Positions 1 through 7,246 of a stretch of 64,000 bases of DNA are shown one piece after another. The translations under genes and the position numbers were made by a program. The stretch's first letter is position 1. Each line of letters starts with the position of its first letter. The notes under the pieces are model-generated. The model saw only the letters and a program-made list of their open reading frames with translations. It was not told the origin of the DNA and did not search any database. Source of the DNA: Actinomycetes bacterium (GTDB taxonomy: Bacteria > Actinomycetota > Acidimicrobiia > Acidimicrobiales > Acidimicrobilacustridaceae); contig JAKOVH010000013.1 of assembly GCA_029782145.1 (NCBI GenBank), positions 186,001-250,000 of the forward strand, given 5' to 3'.

Positions 1-415
1 GCCAGGTGGTGTGCTCGCGCTGGAGCGGCTCGGGCAGGCGCTCGACCTGCGCCCGGGTGAGCGGGGCCAGCCGGCGGCGCACGGCGAGCGACGTGGTGCC
101 GTGCATGCGGGCGGCGCCGAAGCGGCAGCTGCGCTCGATGGTCTTGAGCATGGGGGAGTTGCGCCCGCCACGCATGCCGACCCCGAGGGAGCGGGCGGTG
201 TCGACGAGGTCGAGGCGGAAGCCCTCGGGCTCGGCGTCGAGCTGGTCGGCCACCCGCCGCAGGAACCACACGGTGCTCGGGCCCAGGACCGGCAGCCAGA
301 AGCGCTCGACGTAAGCCGAGCGGGGGTCGTGGCCCAGCTCGTCGATGACCGGGTCGGGCCAGGGCTCGACGGTGAAGGAGGGGACGGGATAGACGGGATC
401 GGTGGTGAGCGGCAC
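1..415 (-). CDS. Hypothetical protein, 3' end beyond window (partial)
   Basis: Seen: an open frame on the minus strand beginning at GTG 413-415 and running off the left edge, giving 138 residues. An AGGAGG Shine-Dalgarno sequence lies at 420-425, four bases before the GTG, which supports this start. The visible part contains WFLRRVADQLDAEPEGFRLD and a segment around SPMLKTIERSCRFGAAR, and has no signal peptide or membrane segment. I do not recognise a family. It is transcribed away from the BrkB-type gene, so the 227 bases between them hold the upstream regions of both. Confidence 0.6.
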   Translation of the reverse strand, partial: MPLTTDPVYPVPSFTVEPWPDPVIDELGHDPRSAYVERFWLPVLGPSTVWFLRRVADQLDAEPEGFRLDLVDTARSLGVGMRGGRNSPMLKTIERSCRFGAARMHGTTSLAVRRRLAPLTRAQVERLPEPLQREHTTW

Positions 416-629
416 GGGGCCTCCTCTGAGCGGCTGCGGTTTCTGCCCGCCGGCAGCGGTGACGAGTGCAGCGCAACGGTGCATCTCGTGATGTTTGATG
501 CCCTTTGATACCACCACGTAGCGTCACGGTCAACCGCGCAGCGAGACGGACGACTGCTCCTCGTCGACGCAGGGGGCGTGGCCGGGGACGGCATCGTCGA
601 AAGGGGGCACCGTCCGGGCTCGACCGGGG

Positions 630-635
630 TACGAG
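630..635 (+). promoter_or_regulatory. Possible -10 element (TACGAG) of the BrkB gene
   Basis: TACGAG ends seven bases before ATG 643. That matches the spacing of the clearer TAGNNT boxes elsewhere in the window, but the hexamer lacks the final T. No Shine-Dalgarno is visible before the ATG. Confidence 0.25.
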
Positions 636-642
636 ACGCGCC

Positions 643-1656
643 ATGAGGGACACCAGCACCATCGAGCTCCCGGATGAGCACGACGACCGGGGCGAGCACG
701 CCGACTCCCCGACGGAGGTGCCGGCCCGCGGCTGGCTCGACGTGGCCAAGCGGATCAAGGCCCGCGTCAAGGACGAGAACGGGGTCCTGCTGGCGGCCGG
801 CGTGGCCTTCTTCGGCATGTTCGCGGTGTTCCCGGCGGTGGTGGCCGTCATCTCGCTCTACGGGCTGCTCGCCGACCCGACCGACGTGCAGTCCCAGGTG
901 AACGACCTGGCCGGCGGTCTGCCGGAGTCCACCCGATCGTTCCTGACCGACCAGCTCGGCCGGATCGTGTCCGGCTCCCAGAGCGGCCTCGGCCTGGCCC
1001 TCGTGGGCTCGGTCGCCCTGGCCCTCTGGTCGGCCTCGAGCGGCATCCGCCACCTGCTCGAGGCCATCAACGCGGCCTACGCCGAGCCGCCCGAGCCGTT
1101 CGTCAAGGCCCGCCTGCGGGCGCTCGGCCTGGCCCTCGGAGCGGTGGTGGTCGTGGTCGCCATGATCGGTGCCCTCACCGTGCTGCCCGCCCTCGCCGGC
1201 CAGGTCTCCGACCTGGCGCGGACCGTCGTGTCCTGGGCGCGGTGGCCGCTCATCGCCGCCGCGATGGTGGTGGTGCTCGCCGTGCTCTACCGGATGGGCC
1301 CCAACCGGGACGACCCGAAGTGGCGCTGGACCTCCGTCGGAGGCACCGTCGCCACCGTCCTGTGGCTGCTCAGCTCGGTCGGCCTCGCCGTGTACGCCTC
1401 GCAGTTCGCGCACTTCGACGCGACCTACGGCAGCTTCGGCGGCGTCCTGGTGGTGATGCTCTGGCTGCTCCTGTCGGCGCTCAGCGTGCTCGTCGGCGCG
1501 TACCTCAACGCCGAGCTCGAGCACCAGACGGTCGCCGACACGACCGTCGGCCCGCAGCGGCCGCTGGGGGAGCGCGGCGCCGAGATGGCCGACGAGCCGC
1601 CACCCTCGGGGGATGCCTCGTCGAGCGAGCGCCGCCGGGCGCGGGCCCGGGCCTGA
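643..1656 (+). CDS. YihY/virulence factor BrkB family membrane protein
   Basis: A 337-residue inner-membrane protein of the BrkB/YihY family, whose transport role is unsettled. Seen: a charged N-terminal tail of about 45 residues, then six hydrophobic segments, beginning with the family-like stretch VAFFGMFAVFPAVVAVISLY and ending with GGVLVVMLWLLLSALSVLVG followed by AYLNAELE. The last 40 residues are hydrophilic and Arg-rich. I chose ATG 643 because the family homology begins soon after it; the frame stays open upstream to 505 but encodes only Arg-rich sequence. It stands alone ahead of a glycosyltransferase gene 53 bases downstream. Confidence 0.85.
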   Translation: MRDTSTIELPDEHDDRGEHADSPTEVPARGWLDVAKRIKARVKDENGVLLAAGVAFFGMFAVFPAVVAVISLYGLLADPTDVQSQVNDLAGGLPESTRSFLTDQLGRIVSGSQSGLGLALVGSVALALWSASSGIRHLLEAINAAYAEPPEPFVKARLRALGLALGAVVVVVAMIGALTVLPALAGQVSDLARTVVSWARWPLIAAAMVVVLAVLYRMGPNRDDPKWRWTSVGGTVATVLWLLSSVGLAVYASQFAHFDATYGSFGGVLVVMLWLLLSALSVLVGAYLNAELEHQTVADTTVGPQRPLGERGAEMADEPPPSGDASSSERRRARARA

Positions 1657-1693
1657 CGCTTCGCGCATCCCGAGGCGGGGGTGGCCCGCACGG

Positions 1694-1699
1694 TAGGGT
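1694..1699 (+). promoter_or_regulatory. -10 element (TAGGGT), probably leaderless transcript
   Basis: TAGGGT ends ten bases before ATG 1710 and no ribosome binding site lies between. One of a recurring class in this window. Confidence 0.5.
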
Positions 1700-1709
1700 C
1701 GGGAGCCTG

Positions 1710-2435
1710 ATGTCGGCGTCTGTCCTTGCCATCGTCCCCGCGCTGAACGAGGAGGCGACGGTCGCCGCCGTCGTCCAGGCGATCCGGTCCGACCTGGGCG
1801 CCGACGTGCTGGTCGTCGATGACGGATCGAGCGACCTGACCTCCGACAAGGCCCTCAGCGCTGGGGCGCTCGTGGCTCGCCACCCGTTCAACCTCGGCGT
1901 CGGGGCGGCGCTGCGCACCGGCTTCCGCTACGCCGACCTGCGCGGCTACCCGATCGCCATCCAGGTCGACGCCGACGGCCAGCACGTCTCGACCGAGGCC
2001 CACACGCTGCTCGAGCTCGTCCGCACGGGCCAGGCCGACGTGGCCGTGGGCTCCCGCTTCGCCGAGGGTGCCGGTGACTACGGCGTGGGCCGCATGCGCC
2101 GGTTCAGCATGCGGGTGCTGTCGCGCATCATCTCGCGGCGGCTGGGCACCCGCATCACCGACACCACGAGCGGCTTCCGCGCCTTCGATCGGGCCGCCAT
2201 CGTCCGCTTCTCCCAGGCCTACCCCACCGCGTACCTGTCCGACACCGTCGAGGCGCTGCTGCTCACCAAGGACTGGGGCCTGCGGGTGGTCGAGGTGCCC
2301 GTCGCCATGCGCGAGCGCATGGGTGGCCAGGCGTCGAACAACGCGCTGCGCAGCGCCTACCACCTCGTGCGCCTGATGCTCGTCATCGCCCTGCACCGCG
2401 TGCGGCGGCCGCTCCTCGGAGGCACGGTCGCATGA
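1710..2435 (+). CDS. Family 2 glycosyltransferase (polyprenyl-phosphate sugar synthase type)
   Basis: A 241-residue GT-A fold enzyme that should transfer a sugar from a nucleotide donor, probably to a lipid phosphate carrier at the cytoplasmic face. Seen: the N-terminal core IVPALNEEATVAAVV, the first Asp motif VVDDGSSDLT, the metal-binding DADGQH, and TSGFRAFDR typical of the DPM1/GtrB-like branch. No C-terminal membrane domain is present; the next gene, a two-helix DUF2304 protein overlapping by four bases (ATGA), probably supplies the membrane partner, a pairing common in polysaccharide loci. ATG 1710 directly precedes the conserved strand, with a TAGGGT box just upstream. Confidence 0.88.
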   Translation: MSASVLAIVPALNEEATVAAVVQAIRSDLGADVLVVDDGSSDLTSDKALSAGALVARHPFNLGVGAALRTGFRYADLRGYPIAIQVDADGQHVSTEAHTLLELVRTGQADVAVGSRFAEGAGDYGVGRMRRFSMRVLSRIISRRLGTRITDTTSGFRAFDRAAIVRFSQAYPTAYLSDTVEALLLTKDWGLRVVEVPVAMRERMGGQASNNALRSAYHLVRLMLVIALHRVRRPLLGGTVA

Positions 2436-2863
2436 AGCTCGAGCTGGTCCTGCTGGCCGGCGTGCTCGTGCTGCTGGGCGTGGTGATCGAGGTGGTCCGG
2501 CGGCGGCGGCTGTCGGAGAGCTACGCCCTGCTGTGGATCGGCGTGGCCGTGGCCGGGATCCTGCTGGCGCTGGCCCGTCCTCTCATCGACCGGCTGTCGA
2601 CCGCGGTGGGCATCGTCTACGGCACCAGCCTGGTGTTCGCCCTGGCGATCCTGTTCCTGATCATCGTGTGCATCAACCTGTCGATGCACGTGAGCCGCCT
2701 CGAGCAGCGGCTCGACCTGCTCGCCCAGGAGCTGGCCCTGCGCCACGTGAAGGGCGAGCCCGAGGTGGGTCCCACGGCGACCCCCGACCGCTCGGCCGCC
2801 CTCGACGCCGAGCGCTCCGTCGCCCCGGCCCTCGAGCCCGACGATCCGACCGAGAGCCGGTGA
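2432..2863 (+). CDS. DUF2304 small membrane protein
   Basis: A 143-residue protein with three hydrophobic segments (about residues 2-20, 30-48 and 65-85), the conserved SESYALLWIG motif between the first two, and a hydrophilic Pro/Glu-rich tail. This pattern fits DUF2304, which is regularly encoded next to GT2 enzymes. Its start overlaps the GT2 stop (ATGA), indicating translational coupling. Function is inferred from context: membrane anchor or partner for the upstream transferase. Confidence 0.82.
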   Translation: MKLELVLLAGVLVLLGVVIEVVRRRRLSESYALLWIGVAVAGILLALARPLIDRLSTAVGIVYGTSLVFALAILFLIIVCINLSMHVSRLEQRLDLLAQELALRHVKGEPEVGPTATPDRSAALDAERSVAPALEPDDPTESR

Positions 2864-3648
2864 CGGGTCGAGCGACCGTCGAGGGCGGAGGGCTCGAGGC
2901 GGCCCTCGGGCTCATGGCCGGCGCGTCGTCGGTCGCGGTGCTCACCGGGGCCGGCATCAGCACCGACTCGGGGATCCCCGACTTCCGGGGACCCAACGGC
3001 GTGTGGACGAAGGACCCCGAGGCTGAGCGGCGCTCGACGATCCAGCACTACGTCGCCGACGGTGAGGTGCGGCGCCGGGCGTGGCAGGTCCGCCTGGCGT
3101 CGGAGATGTGGCACGCCCGGCCCAACCCCGGTCACCTGGCGCTGGCCGAGCTGCACCGGCAGGGACGCCTGCACACGCTGGTGACCCAGAACATCGACGG
3201 CCTGCACGTGGCCGCCGGGGTGCCCGAATCGCTGGTCGTCGAGGTCCACGGCACGGTGCACCGCTACGAGTGCCTCGGCTGCGACGCCACCGGCCCCATG
3301 GACGAGGTCCTCGACCGGGTGCGGGCGGGCGACGACGACCCGGCCTGCCTGCGCTGCGGGGGCATCCTCAAGTCCGCCACCGTGATGTTCGGCCAGAGCC
3401 TCGACCCGGTGGCCCTCCACCGGGCCGAGCAGGCCGCCCTCGAGGCCGACGTCCTGCTGGCCGTGGGCACCAGCCTCAGCGTCTACCCGGTGGCCGGCAT
3501 GGTGCCGCTGGCCAGGGAGGCCGGCCGCCCGGTCGTGGTCGTCAACGCCGAGCCCACGCCGTTCGACGCCGGCGCGGCGGCGGTGGTGCGGGGCTCGGCC
3601 AGCGAGGTGCTGGGCCCGCTCGTTGCGTCCGGCGCCCCGCTGGGGTAG
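2860..3648 (+). CDS. cobB: NAD-dependent protein deacylase, Sir2 family
   Basis: A 262-residue sirtuin that removes acyl groups from lysines using NAD. Seen: the NAD site GAGISTDSGIPDFRG, the TQNIDGLH motif, the catalytic His in VEVHGTVHRYEC, a Cys4 zinc site (ECLGC and ACLRCGG), and GTSLSVYPVAG for the Rossmann domain. The start is GTG 2860, overlapping the stop of the DUF2304 gene, with the family N-terminus following 22 residues later. It is probably co-transcribed with the two upstream genes, although its function is unrelated. Confidence 0.92.
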   Translation: MTGRATVEGGGLEAALGLMAGASSVAVLTGAGISTDSGIPDFRGPNGVWTKDPEAERRSTIQHYVADGEVRRRAWQVRLASEMWHARPNPGHLALAELHRQGRLHTLVTQNIDGLHVAAGVPESLVVEVHGTVHRYECLGCDATGPMDEVLDRVRAGDDDPACLRCGGILKSATVMFGQSLDPVALHRAEQAALEADVLLAVGTSLSVYPVAGMVPLAREAGRPVVVVNAEPTPFDAGAAAVVRGSASEVLGPLVASGAPLG

Positions 3649-3669
3649 CGGAATAGCTGACCGGGTGAG

Positions 3670-3685
3670 TAGGATTTTGTCCTGA
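3670..3685 (+). promoter_or_regulatory. TAGGAT promoter box overlapped by an inverted repeat
   Basis: TAGGATTTTGTCCTGA contains a TAGGAT hexamer like the -10 boxes elsewhere and an AGGA-N5-TCCT inverted repeat over the same bases. It lies about 50 bases before ATG 3732. A repressor covering the -10 region is plausible. The regulator is unknown. Confidence 0.3.
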
Positions 3686-3731
3686 CCCCTCCGCCGCGGT
3701 GCCGCCGTGGCACGAACCGAAGGCTCAGCCG

Positions 3732-4910
3732 ATGGCGACGTTCCGCGACCTGCTCACCCAGACCAAGGCCCAGATCCGCGAGATCGACCCGGCCGAGGCC
3801 GACGTGCGTCGAGACACCGATCCCGACACGGTGTTCCTCGACGTGCGCGAGCCGGACGAGTTCGAGCAGGGCGCCATCCCCGGGGCGGTGTTCATCCCTC
3901 GCGGCCACCTCGAGGCCCAGGTCGAGAGCCGCATCCCGCACCGCGACACGCCCATCGTGGTGTTCTGCGCCGGCGGTGTGCGCTCGGCCTTCGCCGCCAA
4001 GACCCTGGGCGAGCTCGGCTACACCGACGTGGTGTCCATGACCGGCGGGTTCAACCAGTGGAAGGACCAGGGCCGGCAGTGGTCGGCGCCGCGCACCCTC
4101 AACGCCGAGCAGCGCAACCGCTACCAGCGCCACCTGCTGCTGCCCGAGGTCGGCGAGGAGGGCCAGCTGAAGCTCCTCGACGCCAAGGTGCTGCTGCTCG
4201 GCGCCGGCGGGCTGGGGGCGCCGTCGGCGCTCTACCTGGCCGCCGCCGGTGTGGGCACCATCGGGGTGATCGACATGGACGTCGTCGACGAGTCGAACCT
4301 CCAGCGCCAGATCATCCACAACATCGACCGCGTCGGGATGCGCAAGGTCGACTCGGCCAAGGAGACCATCACCAAGCTGAACCCCGACGTGCGCGTCGTC
4401 ACCCACGACACGCGCCTCGGTGCCGACAACGTGGTGGAGCTGCTGGGCCAGTACGACCTCGTGGTCGACGGGGCCGACAACTTCCCGAGCCGCTACCTGC
4501 TCAACGACGCCTCGCTGAAGACAGGCACGCCGGTCGTGCACGGCTCGATCTTCCGCTTCGAGGGCCAGGCCACCGTCTTCCTGCCCCACGACGGGCCCTG
4601 CTACCGCTGCTTCCTGCCCGAGCCGCCGCCGCCGGAGCTGGCGCCGTCGTGCGCCGAGGCCGGCGTGCTCGGCGTGCTCCCCGGCATCGTGGGCTCGGTG
4701 CAGGCGCTCGAGGCCATCAAGCTGATCCTGGGCCTCGGCGACTCGCTGTCGGGCCGGCTGCTGGCCTACGACAGCCTCGAGCAGTCGTTCATGACCTACA
4801 AGATCCGGCGCGACCCGAACTGCCCGGCGTGCTCGATCGACCCCGACGACATCGTGATCGCCGAGTACGACCAGTACTGCCAGCCCCACCCGGTGCCCGT
4901 CACCGCCTGA
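3732..4910 (+). CDS. moeB: Rhodanese-MoeB/ThiF fusion (sulfur-carrier adenylyltransferase)
   Basis: A 392-residue cytoplasmic enzyme that adenylates the C-terminus of a sulfur-carrier protein and can load sulfur on it, for molybdopterin, thiamine or cysteine synthesis. Seen: an N-terminal rhodanese domain (residues ~1-115, active Cys79 in FCAGGVRS), then a MoeB domain with GAGGLGAP near residue 157, DVVDESNLQRQ, and two zinc CxxC pairs (Cys290/293 and 364/367). The usual MoeZ order is MoeB first and rhodanese last, so this fusion is reversed. ATG 3732 lies right before the rhodanese fold. It stands alone, with a strong hairpin after the stop. Confidence 0.92.
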   Translation: MATFRDLLTQTKAQIREIDPAEADVRRDTDPDTVFLDVREPDEFEQGAIPGAVFIPRGHLEAQVESRIPHRDTPIVVFCAGGVRSAFAAKTLGELGYTDVVSMTGGFNQWKDQGRQWSAPRTLNAEQRNRYQRHLLLPEVGEEGQLKLLDAKVLLLGAGGLGAPSALYLAAAGVGTIGVIDMDVVDESNLQRQIIHNIDRVGMRKVDSAKETITKLNPDVRVVTHDTRLGADNVVELLGQYDLVVDGADNFPSRYLLNDASLKTGTPVVHGSIFRFEGQATVFLPHDGPCYRCFLPEPPPPELAPSCAEAGVLGVLPGIVGSVQALEAIKLILGLGDSLSGRLLAYDSLEQSFMTYKIRRDPNCPACSIDPDDIVIAEYDQYCQPHPVPVTA

Positions 4911-4921
4911 CCCGGCGCGGC

Positions 4922-4946
4922 CCGGCGGCCCGGTGCGGGCCGCCGG
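4922..4946. terminator. Strong GC hairpin downstream of moeB
   Basis: CCGGCGGCCC and GGGCCGCCGG pair perfectly over 10 bp with a five-base loop, 12 bases after the moeB stop. There is no T-tract, which is common in high-GC actinobacteria. The stem buries the GTG at 4933 and argues against that codon as the next gene's start. Confidence 0.5.
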
Positions 4947-5004
4947 ACCGGACGCGGTCAAGGTCGGTGCGGCACGCGCCGAGAAGGAGAGGGTGCGCCG
5001 CCCC

Positions 5005-7215
5005 GTGCCCACCAGGCCCCGACCGCTCCGCCGCCCTCGAGGCCTGTTCGGCCTGCTGCTCGGCGCCCTGGTCGCCGTCGTGGCCACCGCCTGCATCCCG
5101 CTGGTCGATCCGCCGACGTCGGGCAAGAAGTTCGGGCAGGGCCCGCTCGCCGCGGTGTCCGACGCCGCCGAGGCCAAGGCGTCGTGCGGGCTGACCGCCA
5201 CCCAGCTGGCGGCGATGATGATCGCGCCGACGTACTCGGAGGCCGGCGGCCCGGTGCCCTCGCCCATGGCGCTGTCGCGCTGGGACAACGTCTCGGTGAG
5301 CTCCGCCAACGCCAACCTGTTCGCCTTCGGCCGCACGAGCGGGCCGTACGTGAACGCCTTCTTCAGCCCCGGTGTCGGCATGTGGCAGTTCGACTCGGCG
5401 GGCGGCTGGCCGTTCAGCGCCGCCGGCGCCATCGACTCGGTCACGGCGGCCAACCAGGCCGCCACGACCATCGCCTACCGGTGGTGCAACGCCCCGCCCA
5501 GCCGGCAGGGTGACGCGGCGGCGCGCCGGAAGTACGCGTGGGGGCCCTGGTACGGCTGCAGCACCGGCACCGGGTGCGAGGCGGTGTACGCGTCGCTGCT
5601 ATCCGGCGACCGGCTCAACACCGCGTTCGACTCGAGCGTCACCCGCTACGGCGGCATGCAGCCGCGCACGTGCCGCCTCGAGGGGGTGGGCGACGGGCTC
5701 CGGTGCTGGTTCGTGAACCCGGCCCTCGCCGAGGGCTCGAAGGGCTGGACCGGCGGCAGCTACAACGGGACGGGCTCGGGCGTCACGCCGCTGCCCAAGC
5801 CCTTCTACATCGTCGAGGCCGGCGGCCGCGAGTACCGGGTGTGGCTCCAGCACGACACCGGCTACGACATCGGCATCACCGCGTCGAAGCCCGTCACCGC
5901 CAACGCCCGGACCTCGGTCACCTGGCAGGGCACGGCGGCGCTGTGCGACGTCACCGCCCAGCGCGGCCAGTGCGGTGGTGGGGCCGACCCCGTCGGCTTC
6001 CTCGACGCCGCGACGCCGGGCGGGCCCGAGAAGGTGCGGGTGCAGGGCTGGGCCATCGACAAGGACACCACCTCGCCGATCGCCGTGCACGTGTACGTCG
6101 ACTCGGTGGGCACGCCCATCACCGCCAACACCAGCCGGCCCGACGTGGGCGCCGCCTACCCGGGCTTCGGCGACCGGCACGGCTACGACGCCACCGTCCC
6201 TGCCTCGGTGGGCCCGCACCGGGTGTGCACCTACGGGATCAACGTGCGGGGCGGCGCCAACCAGCTGCTCGGGTGCGCCACGGTCTCGGTGACCGGCCAA
6301 CCGGCGGGGTCGCTCGACGTGGTGCGGCCCGGTCCCGGCCGCATCACCGTGGCCGGCTGGGTGACGGTGCCCGGCGACGGCGAGGCCCCGGCCGTGGTGT
6401 CGGTCGACGGCGTGGAGGCGGCGCGTCTCGCCACCGCCGTGAACCGGCCCGACGTGGCGACCTCGGTCCCGTCGGCCGGCCCCACGTCGGGCTTCTCGGG
6501 GGTGCTGAAGGTCGCCGGCGGCCGGCACGAGGTGTGCCTCACCGCCGGTGGAGCGGCACCCGACCGCCTGGGCTGCCGCACGGTGACGGTGCCGACCGGC
6601 CCGCCCTACGGCGCCCTCGACGCGGTGGCGGCCGGCCCGGGCACGGTGCAGGTGGCCGGATGGGCGATCGACCCGGACACCGACAGGCCGATCCAGGTGC
6701 ACGTGTACGTCGGGGGAGCGGGGACCGCTCTGGTCGCGGACGGTGAGCGATCTGACGTGGCCCGGGTGTACCCGGAGTACGGCAGCGGGCACGGCTTCTC
6801 CGCCAGCCTGAGCGCCCCTGCGGGCACGAACGACGTGTGCGCCTACGCCATCAACGTGGCCGCGGGCACCAACGTGCGCCTGGGGTGCCGCACCGTGGAC
6901 GTGCCCGGCGGTTCGCCCATCGGCTCGCTCGACACCGTGACCCGCACGGCGTCGGGCATCCAGGTCGCCGGGTGGGCGATCGACCCGGACACGACCGCCC
7001 CGATCCCCGTCCACGTCTACGTGGGCGCTGCGGGCCACGTCCTGCAGGCGGGCGGCCCCCGGGCCGACGTCGGCGCGGCCTACCCGCTGTACGGGCCGGG
7101 CCACGGCTTCTCGGCCACGCTGCCCGATCCCGGCGGTCGGGTGACCGTGTGCGCCTACGGCATCGAGGCCGCCGGCGGGGGAGCGAACCGCCTGCTCGGC
7201 TGCCGCTCGCTCTAG
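5005..7215 (+). CDS. Secreted lipoprotein-like protein with four ~100-residue surface repeats
   Basis: A 736-residue exported protein. Seen: an Arg-rich start, a hydrophobic segment ending in VATAC (a lipobox-like site with Cys30), then an N-terminal domain of about 300 residues containing TYSEAGG and GVGMWQFDSAGG, faintly like lysozyme/transglycosylase folds. Four tandem repeats follow from about 5992, with AGWAIDPDT, RPDV, YPGYG, HGF and VCAYGIN...LGC signatures; the second copy is divergent. GTG 5005 and GTG 4993 are both possible starts, AAGGAG at 4984 serving either. The GTG at 4933 lies inside a terminator-like hairpin. The same repeat occurs in the proteins at 8520 and 26265. Enzymatic function is unproven. 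Confidence 0.75.
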   Translation: MPTRPRPLRRPRGLFGLLLGALVAVVATACIPLVDPPTSGKKFGQGPLAAVSDAAEAKASCGLTATQLAAMMIAPTYSEAGGPVPSPMALSRWDNVSVSSANANLFAFGRTSGPYVNAFFSPGVGMWQFDSAGGWPFSAAGAIDSVTAANQAATTIAYRWCNAPPSRQGDAAARRKYAWGPWYGCSTGTGCEAVYASLLSGDRLNTAFDSSVTRYGGMQPRTCRLEGVGDGLRCWFVNPALAEGSKGWTGGSYNGTGSGVTPLPKPFYIVEAGGREYRVWLQHDTGYDIGITASKPVTANARTSVTWQGTAALCDVTAQRGQCGGGADPVGFLDAATPGGPEKVRVQGWAIDKDTTSPIAVHVYVDSVGTPITANTSRPDVGAAYPGFGDRHGYDATVPASVGPHRVCTYGINVRGGANQLLGCATVSVTGQPAGSLDVVRPGPGRITVAGWVTVPGDGEAPAVVSVDGVEAARLATAVNRPDVATSVPSAGPTSGFSGVLKVAGGRHEVCLTAGGAAPDRLGCRTVTVPTGPPYGALDAVAAGPGTVQVAGWAIDPDTDRPIQVHVYVGGAGTALVADGERSDVARVYPEYGSGHGFSASLSAPAGTNDVCAYAINVAAGTNVRLGCRTVDVPGGSPIGSLDTVTRTASGIQVAGWAIDPDTTAPIPVHVYVGAAGHVLQAGGPRADVGAAYPLYGPGHGFSATLPDPGGRVTVCAYGIEAAGGGANRLLGCRSL
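5992..7212 (+). repeat. Four tandem copies of the WAIDPD/HGF/VCAY repeat
   Basis: Copies begin near 5992, 6304, 6604 and 6916, each 97-104 codons. Conserved features are GSLD at the start, AGWAIDPDT, VHVYV, R-x-DV, YPxYG, HGF and a Cys pair (VCAY ... LGC) likely to form a disulfide. Copy 2 keeps the frame but loses VHVYV, and HGF is SGF. Confidence 0.85.
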
Positions 7216-7234
7216 GGCGGCGGAGGCGGGCTGC

Positions 7235-7240
7235 TAGACA
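7235..7240 (+). promoter_or_regulatory. -10 element (TAGACA) of rfbA, leaderless
   Basis: TAGACA ends six bases before GTG 7247 with no Shine-Dalgarno, so the transcript probably begins at or next to the start codon. Confidence 0.45.
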
Positions 7241-7246
7241 GTTCTC

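Noticed and set aside
1242..1709. Extended N-terminus for the first GT2
   Set aside because: The extension overlaps the BrkB gene in another frame and has no homology; the catalytic fold starts right after ATG 1710.
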